From assembly GCF_008831285.2 (NCBI RefSeq), contig NC_045138.2:23779934-23843933 (forward strand): a stretch of DNA of 64,000 nucleotides, written 5' to 3'. The notes under the pieces are model-generated. The model was not told the origin of the DNA. It ran no database searches and saw only the letters and a program-made list of their open reading frames with translations. This document shows positions 38,201 through 50,200 of this stretch, one piece after another (the first letter of the stretch is position 1; every line of letters starts with the position of its first letter). Source of the stretch: Nymphaea colorata. Lineage: Eukaryota; Streptophyta; Magnoliopsida; Nymphaeales; Nymphaeaceae. Made by a program: the position numbers and the translations under genes.

Positions 38201-41200
38201 TGGGGTGATGCTATTCTTACTGGTTACTGCATGTTACCTCATTAATAGATTACCCTCTTCCTCCATCCAAGAACGCATTCCCATTCAAATTCTATATCCA
38301 GGGCATCCATTATTTCATTTACCTCCCAAAGTATTTGGATGCACTTGCTTTGCACATATCCTAGGCCCAAACAAAAATAAACTTGTTGCCCAAGCCATCA
38401 AATGTGTCTTTATTGGCTACTCAGTCAAATAAAAAAGGATATAAATGCTTTGATCCCCTGACTAAGAAAGACATGATAAGTGCGAATGTTACCTTCTTTG
38501 AGTCTCGTCCTTATTTTTTCCCGTCAAATCCATCTCCGACTGAGATGCATGTACCTGTACCTCTTCCTATTCCACCAGTGTCATTTGATTCATTTCCACC
38601 ATCTCAACCTAGGTCACATGAACATTTCCTTGATCCTTTGTTGGTTTCGTCGTCTAGGTCCCTCTCTCAACCGTCCACCAGCATCATCTCAAGAGGTAAG
38701 CTCCACTGATAAGACTGACTCATGTTTAATGATGACCATTCTGCAGCAAATCACCCTATTGCCATTCGTAAGGGTAAGCGACAGTGCACACTACATCCTA
38801 TTTCTAATTCTGTCTCTACTGATCGTCTGAGTACAAGTTTGCTGCAGTTTGATCATGCTCTATCTAGTCATGTTATCCCGTCTTTTCACCATCATGCTGT
38901 TAAATCCACGTTGGCGACAAGTTATGCAGGAGGAAATGGATGCTCTTCTTTCTTGGGAGACTTGGGATTTGGTAGATCCCCCGACGCACTGTGATGTGGT
39001 TGGATCAAGATGGGTATTCACCATCAAGTATCATTCTGATGGTTCAGTTGAAAGGTTCAAGGCATGTCTTGTCGCAGAAGGGTATCCTCAGACTTATGGT
39101 GTTGACTTCTTTGAGACATTTCGCCTGTGGCTCGGTTGGGCACTATTCGATTGATTATATCTCTTGTTGTCCAGCGAGAGTGGCCTCTCTTTCAGCCGGA
39201 TGTGAAAAATGCCTTTTTGTATGGAGACATTTCTGAAACCGTTTATATGCAACAACCACCTGGTTTTGAGCGACAGAGGGAGTGTTCCAAGGTATGCAAA
39301 TTAAAGAGGGCTATTTATGAACTTAAACAGAGTCATCGTGCATGGTTCCAGATGCTTACTGAGGTGTTATCTAAGTGTGGATTTCGCTGATCCCAACTTG
39401 ATCACTCATTGTTTATCAAGCGAGACTCATCAGGAATGGTGATATTGATTGTCTATGTGGATGATATTGTTCTTACTGGGGAAAATGATCAAGAGATAGC
39501 TCAAACAAAAAAGTTTTTACAGCAACACTTTGTTACAAAAGACCTTGGACAACTTCGTTATTTTCTTGGTATTGAGGTGACTCGTAGTAATTGAGGTGAC
39601 TCGTAGTAATAAAGGAGTTGTAGTGTCTCAAAGGAAATATGTTCTTGATCTTATGCAGGAAACATGACTATTGGGGCTAAACCTGCCACACTTCCTATGA
39701 ATCTCCGCATTCATATACATGATGATAACTCAGAGCCGTTTGACTCTAGATCTTACAGATCTCTGATAGAGAAACTGTTATATTTGACTGTCACTCACCC
39801 CGACATTAGCTTTGCTGTGAATAAGTTAAGTCAGTTCATGGAAAAACCCCGGAAGGTTCATTGGGATGTTGCTCTAATGATTGTCAGATACTTGAAATCA
39901 GCCCCGGAAAAGGGTTATGGTTCAAAAGGGAGAATGTGTTGACATCGAAAAATATAGTGATGCTGATTATGCAGAGTCTATAGATGGCAGGAAGTCTACT
40001 ACATGTTTTTGTGTCTTTGTGGGAGGTAATCTTATTTCCTGGAGGAGCAAGGAGCAAAATGTGGTGGCTCGTTCTAGTGCTGAGTCGGAATATAGGGCTA
40101 TGGCTCAAACTACGGCTGAAAATTCATGGCTTAGATCACTACTTTTAGAGTTGGGTGTTTTGAATCTCCCAATAAAGATGTATTGTGACAACAAGACAGC
40201 TACATATATTGCTAACAATCTTGTCTTTCATGAGAGAACTAAGCACATTGAAGTGGATTGCCACTATATTCAAGACTTAATTCAAGAAGGAATTGTTAGC
40301 ACTATTCATGTCCCCTCCGAAGATCAGGCAGTTGATATCCTCACCAAGGTTCTTCCCATAGACGATTTCCTGAGATGTTGTAACAAGTTGAGCATGATTG
40401 ATATATATGCTCCAGCTTGAGGGGGAGTGTTAAAAAGTATTTTTGAAATATTAAAAAGTTAAGAGAGAGGTCTTTAAATATTTTCTTATAGTTGTTGGAC
40501 TGTTTTTGTAAAGTGTGTACCGCCAGCGCTAATCTCTTTTAAAGGAGATTAGGGTTACGTTAATAAAATATTTTTTTGGCTTTTTCTCTCTCATCGTCAC
40601 ATGAAGATCCTATCTCATCATGTGGAGGAGATTCTAGACTGCCTCGTGCAAATAACTCAGCACTTACCCAAGGATCATATGATTCCACAGGTTCAGAATT
40701 CTTAGTAGAAATGTTAAAGTTGTGTTCATCAAACACAACATTTTTTGATACTTTGATGCGTCGTTGTAGGGTCATAACATCTGAAACCTTTGTATTCATC
40801 TGCATAGCCAACGAACCTGCACTGCTTTAATGTGGACATAGCACACACATCCGAAAACCCTTAAATCATTATAGTTTGGATTTTGACCAAAAAGAGTGAA
40901 GGAGATTTTGAATCCAAAACTGTCATGGGCAGACAATTTATTATATGTACAGCAGTGTGAAAAGCTTCCGTCCATAAAGTAACAGGAGTATTACTATCAT
41001 GCATCATACTCATACCACTTTTCACGATGTGATGGTGTTTCCGTTCAGCTACACCATTTTGTTGTGGGGTGTATGAGCATGAAATCTGTCGAGTTATCCC
41101 ATTTTCTCGTAAAAAAGTTAATAAAGTCATGTGAAGAATATTCTCCCCCACCATCACAATGAAAATGCACAACTTTAGACGAAAACTGGGTTTGGATCAT

Positions 41201-44200
41201 GACATGAAATTCTCGAAAGATACTAAACACTTCTGATTTTTGTTTCATGAAGTGAATCCAAGTATATCGAGAATAAGAATCTATGAACAAAACATAATAG
41301 CGAGAGCCAAACAAGGAATCAACGGGAGCTGGCCCCCATACATCAGAATAGACAATCTCAAAAGGTGTAGAAGCTCTTTTATTGATATTATGGAAAGGAA
41401 GTATATGACTCTTACATAGTTCGCAACCAAAACATTTTTTGTCATAAGAATCAAAGGATAGACTGGATTTTGGAATGAGATTATCTGATGCAAGTTTTTC
41501 CAAAAACCCACGACTACAATGTCCCATATGACCATGCCATAAATTTGACTTACTTATGTCTGATTGGAGACAGCTAGAACTTGGAATTTGTGAAGGTGCG
41601 TTGGAACTTGGAAGGAAAGCAGGTCAATTGAGCTGGACTTGAAGAGGATTGTAAGAAATAAGGATTTTTCTTGAAAAGATACATATTTCCTTGGCATTCC
41701 CCTTCAGCGAATGTTTTCTTCGTTAGAAGATCCTTGACATACACAGAAGAATAAGTAAATTCAACAGATGAGTTTGTATCATCTACAAGTTTAGAAATGG
41801 AAATAATATTCTTTTTGATATTTGGAGCAAGGACAACATTTGACAAAGATAATGGAAATGGTGATGTTGGAAGAGAAATTTGTGCATTTCCAATATGTGT
41901 GATAGGATGAAAACTTCTGTCACCTGTAACTATATTACTTTTACCAAAATAAGGAAGAAGGTCATGTAACTTACTAGCATTTCCAGTTACATGAGTAGCA
42001 ACACCTGAATCCAAATACCATTCACCTTGATCATTTTGTTTCACTGTCATCTTGGAGAGGGCAGTCATAAGTATTTGTTGTACATCGGCTGGTGGGAGTT
42101 TGATATTATGTTCAACTTTAGGTTTATTGCCTCTGTTTTGTGGATTGAACCAGCAATTTGCTTTGATGTGACCCTTCTTGTTACATTGGAAACACGTTGA
42201 CACTTTTTTTGTGTTATTAGTTTGAAATCTTCTTGGAACACTTGGTGTTGGCAGAATACCTTTGCCATTTTATTCATCATGCCCATGGTTTATGCCTCCT
42301 TGATGAGCCCCATTTCCTTTTCTATGACCTACAACAGCTTCTATAACTAAAACATTGTGAGCATTACCTTGGTTTGTTCCTCCCATCAGTTGTTTCATGT
42401 TCATTTCATGTTGAAGCATCTTGCCCTGAAGTTCATTGAAGGTGGGCAGAGTGGGCAAAACTTCAAGAGCAGTAGTGAAGGCATAAAAATCTGGTCCAAG
42501 GCTGCTAAGAGTTTGCTGGACTTTTTCTTTGTTGGAAACAACATATCCAGCAACTCCCAACTGATCACTATCCCTTTAAGACGTCCCAAATATTCCATAA
42601 TCAACGTTGACCCTTTGCTAAGATTCTGAAATTCTTTCTTCAAACATAGAATACGTGCCTCTGACATTTGAGAATAAGTTTAAGCAAGACTGATCCATAA
42701 TTGTCCTGTTGTACAGTCATCAGAAAGAGAAATCAACACTTCTTGAGAGAGCATTGATGTGATATACGCAACAAGGCTTTGATCTCGTTTCATCCATGTT
42801 ATAAATTGAGGGTTACGAATTTCCTGAGTGGAAATTGTCTCTCCTATCTCATCTTAACCTCTTGTTGAATGAACTGTGGTGGGATTGGAATGGAACCATC
42901 AAGATGTCCGTACAGATCCTGACTCCTTATGAAAGGAGTAATCTGCCTTTTCAGTTGGAGTGGTTCAGTTTTTCAGAAATAAGGTGTAGCAAAAAGTTGG
43001 AGGACGTATTGGATTGTGAGAGAATATCCATGATAGATTATATATTTATCAACGTAGATATATACTAACAGAAATATAAGAGTGTTGTCAAGATAGATGA
43101 AGGATTAGGAGCAGAATGTTTGAAGGGGTATAAGAGAAAACTAACCAAGAGATTTCAAGTCTGTTCAAACATTCTCCTTGGTAGAACCAGCCAAACCTTG
43201 CTCTGATACCATGTAAGATTTTGGGTGTCGAAGTATAACCCACGTTCAGATTCAGCAAAGGAAAGATAAGAGAGAGAACAAAAAAAGAGAAATGAGGAAG
43301 GGAGGTGAGGTTTTACATTCCCACACAACCCATTTATATAGTGATCCCTCTACACATTTTACAATAATCTAGAATGAAACAATCACAATAATCTAGAGCC
43401 TAGAGTGAAGCAACACAATAACCTAGAGTCTAGAATAAAACAATTACAAAAATTACAATCATAACCCTGCCTAGATAAATGCACTCAGACATGGTTAGAC
43501 GTGTTGGATTTGGATCAGATTAGATCCAACATCTTATCAGTAGCAAGGCGGTGCCTGCTGCTCAGGTGATAGCAGCGGTGTCTGCTGCTCGGGCGATGGC
43601 GGCAGCCAGTGTTCAGATGCAACAGTCGCCCTCTGTTCCAGCAGCTCGATGGCAGGTCCTCCAGCTGTTGCTGATCAGAACTGCGGTGAGAAGGGCATTG
43701 GAACTTCATGGCAGAGGAGGTCGACGCTAGCAGAGGACGTGCAGCAGAACTTCACGGCAGAGCTTCACGACAGGGCTTCACGGCAGAGCTTCATGGGAAC
43801 TTCACAACAACCTGATTTTTTAGAAATTCGGCTCTGATACCATGTTGAATAAGGAAATGACAATGAACACAATCATAACATGGAAAAACCTCAACACAAG
43901 GAAAAAACCACGATTAGAGGAGGATTCCAGCGCTCACTACCTGCTGGGTCCCTCTCTCACTTAATTCACATTCACACTTCGAAAGTAGGGTTACAAAGAC
44001 TTAAATAGAGCTTAACTTGAATAATGGGTCAGATAGGATCCAGACCCGGACCCAAACTTATAAACACGTCAACAGATTGTATGTTGCAAAAATCATATCA
44101 TCTTCCTATCCACATCACCACGATTTGCTTCACCAAGGACAATTACCTTCACTGATCTGCAGCCATTACGATTGGAATTGTTGGTTAAAGCTTGAATTGT

Positions 44201-47200
44201 TAACTCTGTTTCTACTGAAATTTAGTCATTGATTCTTCGGAAAAGGATTGCCTACGATATGTGGGTTGTCCTTGAATAGATATATGGCAGGAAAAGAAAG
44301 ATGTCCTTGTCTACCAATATAAAGGATATATATGCTCTACGGCAGGGCGGTAAGACTGTAGCTGAATTTTATGCTTCCTCAAGTCGAAATGGGAAGAATT
44401 GGATTATTACTCCGAAGATAAGTCATACTGTTGTCTATATATAAATATATAATTATATACATACACATGCATGAAAATGTTCTCCAGACGTGTACAAATT
44501 TTTTTTGGGCAATATTATCCTCACATAATCCAGGATGTAGTGATATAAATGATTTCCATGGTCTTCAAAGCAATTCTAGATGGTTCCCATGGTATTGAGA
44601 TTCACATAGGAAATACCAAACCCATGGCCATCACAGAGACATGGATGAGACATGAATATTGCTAAGAGAACATGAATCTGCAAAAACTATGAAAATTAAA
44701 ACAGAAGGAAACATGCATGTATCCATACTTTAAGCACTATTTGTGTAATCCATTCATCTCTTGAACTGATGTGTAACATACAGCTGTCGCCAAGTAATGC
44801 CATCTCATCAGACATGGATGAGATGTGTTATTCTCTTAATTTGCTGTTAGTCCAAAAATTCAATCAAGCAATTTAACTGTTATACTGTTTTCAATCTCAG
44901 ATGACTTAGCACAGTTTTATTCTTTCTCCAGCCTATGGCCCAAATGGTGCAATCATTCACTACAGACCAGAACCTGAGAAGTGCAAAACTGTGGATGACA
45001 AGAAGCTCTTTTTGCTGGACAGTGGGGCCCAGTATATTGATGGAACCACTGATGTAACAAGGACTGTTCATTTTGGTGTGCCTAGTCCACGTGAGAAGGA
45101 ATGCTTCACCAGAGTTTTGCAGGTGCACTAACATTTGGTCTATTGTGTTGCTTTGATTCTTTGCTTCTCTATTTTTCTTCCAAATGACATGGAGTGAACT
45201 CTGAGTTGCTTCTATGTTAGGTAGGAAACCATGTCTCCAGTGGCCATAATGTTTTCTTCCACAAATCTGGCAAGATTAACGACTTCTACCCATATTGTGT
45301 GCATTTGATAGTTCATTGCTGCAATTAAATGCATATCCTCTAGCATTGGGAATAACACACTTGAATATGCCTTTAGTTTTGGTGCTTGTACCAAAACTAC
45401 AGTACTGTATATTTTGTTTGACTCCTTTTGAAATAATTTTTATGGAACTGGGATTAGTGTTTCTTTTGAACATACTTGGAGAATATGTTTTGAATTTCTT
45501 TTCTTCCTACGAGTGGATTCTGTCATAATTCATATTGGTTATTTTCAGGGTCATATTGCTCTTGATCAGGCCATCTTTCCTGAAAATACCCCAGGTTTTG
45601 TGCTGGATATTCTTGCTCGTTCATTTCTTTGGAAGATTGGACTTGACTATAGACATGGTAACTTCCTTGTAGCTCCAGTTGCATTATTCTTGTTTTATAG
45701 TTCTAATCATTGCAGTAATTCCCTTAAATATCAACTACTTGTGTCCTAGTAGCATTGGTGCTGCTGGGATTTGATTTCATTCATGGTTTTGAGAAGTGGG
45801 TGCCTTGAGGCACAGGGTTTTTTAAAGATGCAGTTCTGTCCTGGCTAATGTTTGCCAATATTAGGGGTTAAGTGTAGTAACAAGCTCATGGACTCATGGT
45901 TAGTTCCGCATTCGAGAACCAAGATTTTCCAAAGTGCAGTTGGTTTTTTTTTTCCTTTCAATTATTAAAACCTTTTTTTATTTGGACCTTTATATATATC
46001 TAGAATTAAATATTCATTTGCTCCCTGACATGAATAAATAATGAAAAAAGAGATTTTACAAAAACATGATTATAATTTTAAAAATTACAGTGTCATGCCT
46101 GATTAAGAAACTAATGCCACCTAAATGCCTCCCCTAACTTGTTTACCGTGGTCACAAAATGGTTCAACAAAGTTAAAAATTGCCTAACTGTTGACAGGTG
46201 TGCGGAGGCATATTTTTGAATCGCATTGAAAGAAAGAAATAAGCACATTTTAAACAAGTTGTGTGTGTCAATTCATGTTAACTTTTTTGATGGAGATAAG
46301 CAAAGCAATTGTTAATCAAATGTCAATATAAAGAATCATTGTGCTGTTCTCACAATGACAACTAACTTCTTAGGCTTTCATGATCAGCAGTTGTGCATCT
46401 ATTTGCAAGGCAAGTTGTGTGAAATTTCTACAGCATAACCACTTACAAAGCTATTTTCATAGGGCAGCCGAAGTATGGCTTTCAATAGGGTTAAGTTATT
46501 AAACATTTTGAAACAATGCTGAAGAAGGGACCTCAACATCCTAATTATACCTTTATTTTACCCCAGCTGTCCTGACCCAGTTCCCTCGTGCCAAGATGAA
46601 CCCCTTTTTGGATCCACTCAGACAGTCTTCTCTATTGTTCCAATTTCCAACCCTAACTAGTTGCTAACCAAACCAACAATTCCTAATTTGAATTATAGCT
46701 CTATCACATGATGTGGACGTAAACATTGAACCATAGTCACAAATCTGGTTATTGGGTTTTGTTGACAAGTTTTCTCACCATTAATTGGAAACTAGAGAAT
46801 TTAAAAACTAAAGAATATGCAAATGGAAATAGAAAAAATATGAGTTTTTGACTAAGTTTATTACAAGTGTATTGATAAAAAATTTCAAGATGGCTGCAGA
46901 CATTAATAAAAATTTAATGCAGTTATTAAAATATTAAAATAAGAAGGCTGGTATATATTAACACAACTTTCTATATAAACTCATGAAATTAGTGATATCT
47001 ACCAAATATCACAATCAATTGCTATTTTTTTGTTTTATTATTTTTTGGCAATATTATTGCTAAATTTTATAAATATCAACAATATTTATGGCTACAATTG
47101 AAGGTTTTAAATTTTGTCTTCCGGTTAATGTATCTCCTAAAATATTTTGGATTTCAAGTTTGATATTTTAAACTGTAGTATATACTTGTTCATTGTATGT

Positions 47201-50200
47201 TGAAGAGGATCCAATAAAATATTAGTAACATAGTACTGATCTTGAATATTTCTCCTGATGCTCATCTAAAAGGTATCTAACTCACAAGAATTCATTACTG
47301 CACCCTGGGTTCTGGGTGAGGAGGCAAGTCCTAGCGGCCTTGTAAGTGTAAATCCTTAGTGCGTTTTGTGCTCCACTGCTCAATGGATGGTTTGTTCTAA
47401 TTAAAACACAATGTACTCATGTTTTTCTCTCATTTGGATCTCCAACCCAATCTAAACAAGTATGTCTGCTACAAATGTAAAGGGCACCTGTGCATGTATT
47501 ATTGAGTGAGTGTCTATTTGTGTCTATGTTTGTGCCTGGTGCTACATGCCGACTACAAAAAAAGTATTTTTGATTGTCTAAAGGCTTATGTAAAAGTTAG
47601 ATTGCTGCACTGTTAAACTTTTAGTATTTTATTTGCTTTACACCCACAGGTACTGGACATGGTGTAGGAGCTGCCTTGAATGTCCATGAGGGTCCTCAAA
47701 GCATAAGCTACCGTTACGGAAACATGACTGTGTTGCATAAAGGCATGGTAGTTAGTAATGAACCTGGGTATTATGAAGAACATGCATTTGGCATTCGTAT
47801 CGAGGTATGCTTGTGAACTTTTGATGATTATGGCAACATGTGATATTGAAATTAACAGGTGCTTGTATGGGATTGGGAATAAGAGGTACAACACTATAGA
47901 TATAACATGTCCAACCCACTTTTGCTGGCAGATAATTGAACTGAAAAATTACAATTTTAGTATACCTAGATCCAGATATATTTTTCGTGGGATAGTCTGG
48001 GAAAATCAAAGCCTTGTCAAAAGTCATGGAGCATGAATGTCCCAGAGGTGGATACCTTTTACAAAGGTATCAGCTAGGTATAAAACTGACCATGAATCTC
48101 AACCCTGGGATTCCCTCCACTTAAAAAAGATCTTGGATGTAAATCAGAAAACTGTTTTATACTTGGAAAGAACATTGAGAAAATCATAGATATGATTTTT
48201 TAAAGCATGAAAGCTTGTGAAGAAATAAATGTTATAAGGAGGCTGACATTTTAGAATGTTATTGTAGACTTGTAGTTGGATGCTATGCTGAATTTGTATG
48301 ATTGTACAATGTGATTAGTCTAGTTCAAAAAATAGTTTAGACAAAACTAAACTGGTCTTGGTATCACTTTTTCAGCCAATAAATGTTCTGACTATTTTTT
48401 ACCAATTTTTTGACTAAGAAAATTAATGGTGTCATTTGTTTGCATGGGAAATCTTCTGAAGTGAGAAAATACTCTTTGAAGAAATGCTGGGCTGTGCTTT
48501 TCTTTACAGGCGTACCAATGAAAATAGCTTTGCTTGCAGTAATATTTTGAAAATATTTCAGTACGATTACAATTTAGAGTCAGCAGTGTTGTCGAACTAT
48601 CTGAATCTTCTCAATAAAAAAAATCTGTAAAATTCCTATAGTATCATATCACAACCTTTTTCGCAAATTTTTTTATTTGTTACTATATTTGATTTTTTGA
48701 TTTTTTTTCTTTTATAGTTTGCAGGCTTTTAAGATTGTTTATTTATAGCTTTTGCTTGAAAATGCTAGAAAAGCTGTTATGTCGAAGCTTTTCTTTTGCT
48801 TTCCATTTTTGGATTATGGTACTTTCTGTGATTTTCTGGAGGATATACCAATGGAAGAATTCCCAAGAAACTTTAGGAGCCATAAGTTCCTTAATGGACC
48901 CTTCCTTCTTGTAGGTAAGATCAAGTCAATTGAAGGCCTTGTAAATCAACGGTGGCCATGGCTGGATGCTATTGTTTGAAATCCATGTATATAACTATAA
49001 ATGTTCTCTGTCTTACTAAATTATGGGATTAAAGTTTCTCTTTTATATGGGACAGGGATAATTCTACTGGACTGAAGCTTGGTGACTTAGAATAGGCCAA
49101 CCCTGGTAGACCTTTGCCTCATGTCGGGAATGGAAAGAAGGAAAAATTCTAAGAGAATCATCTAATAGCCCTTTGAGAGGTCAAGATTTGTTCAGTTTTT
49201 ATAGAAGAACTATGTGAGTTTTAAAAGAAGAATATTTTCATGTGTTGCCATTACTGAGAGGAATGGAATAAGCTTGCCAATGTTCTAGTTTGGGCTCCTA
49301 ACAAAGTAATAATTTAGAATTGTTACTTCGTCTTTCTTCTTTCATCAGAATTGATTCATGTTTTTAACTAATCAATCAATTTTTTAGTTTATCAGTATAG
49401 TTTCAACCATTTACACTTAAAATCCTTGTGCAGAATTTACTTGCTATAAAGGAGGTGGATACTCCAAATCGTTTTGGAGGAATTGACTATTTTGGGTTTG
49501 AGCGTCTTACATTTGTTCCTATCCAGGTACACTGACTTGCAGCTCACTTAGTGGAATTATTTGAATGATAACGGATTTGAACTATTTTGTTCTGATACTG
49601 GCATCAAAACTTTGGCTGTACCAAACGTATCTCAACAATTTTGATGGACAAAAATGTCCTATGTCTCATGGGTGAGGGTGTAGATAAGGGTATGGATGTG
49701 GCAACTTTTAAAAAACATTAGGTGCGAGTGCGACGAGTGTGTGTGTGTGTATATATCTGTTTAATAGTATTATTTTTTATTTATATTTTAATCATTATAA
49801 ATTTTTGTATTAGGACTAGTTTAGTTGGCTGCACTTCTAAAATGGTTAGTTTTGAGGTGCGCCTCTCATTGGATGCACGTTGACTACATCCATTGCTATG
49901 TCAGAGCTGCACCAACACCCGTGTTGCATCGACACGGGTGCGGCAGATGTTTAGGCTCACCCGTGTGACATGGAAAATTTCCTTGAGATAAACATTAATA
50001 CACACTGCTTGTTATACAAAGTACAGACACAAAGATGTTGATAGTTTGTAACTGGCCTGAACCATGAATCTAGTTTGTCGGGTACATCTTATTACTATTT
50101 TCATGGCTCCTCTTAATTGTGATTCGACCATTTCCATTTTAAGTCCTTCTTGGAGCTCCAATTCCTTTGACACAATAAATTTCATTGTTGAACATGGCAC

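Larger units (their letters stand above)
35410..40601 (+). mobile_element. Copia element A in APP2 intron 7
   Basis: A nearly full-length element. The 5' LTR keeps only its last 115 bp (35410-35524), followed by primer-binding site TGGTATCAAAGCC at 35525. Then come leader, gag and pol, a GAGGGGGAG polypurine tract at 40419-40427 and a 3' LTR of 174 bp (40428-40601). The two LTRs match closely where both exist but differ at several positions (for example CCAGCCC against CCAGCGC), so the insertion is not very recent. It has the same orientation as the gene. Confidence 0.9.

Noticed and set aside
34740-44090. Idea that intron 7 holds one complete, active retrotransposon
   Set aside because: The LTRs and coding parts belong to three families in two orientations, and every pol region has stops, frameshifts or deletions.
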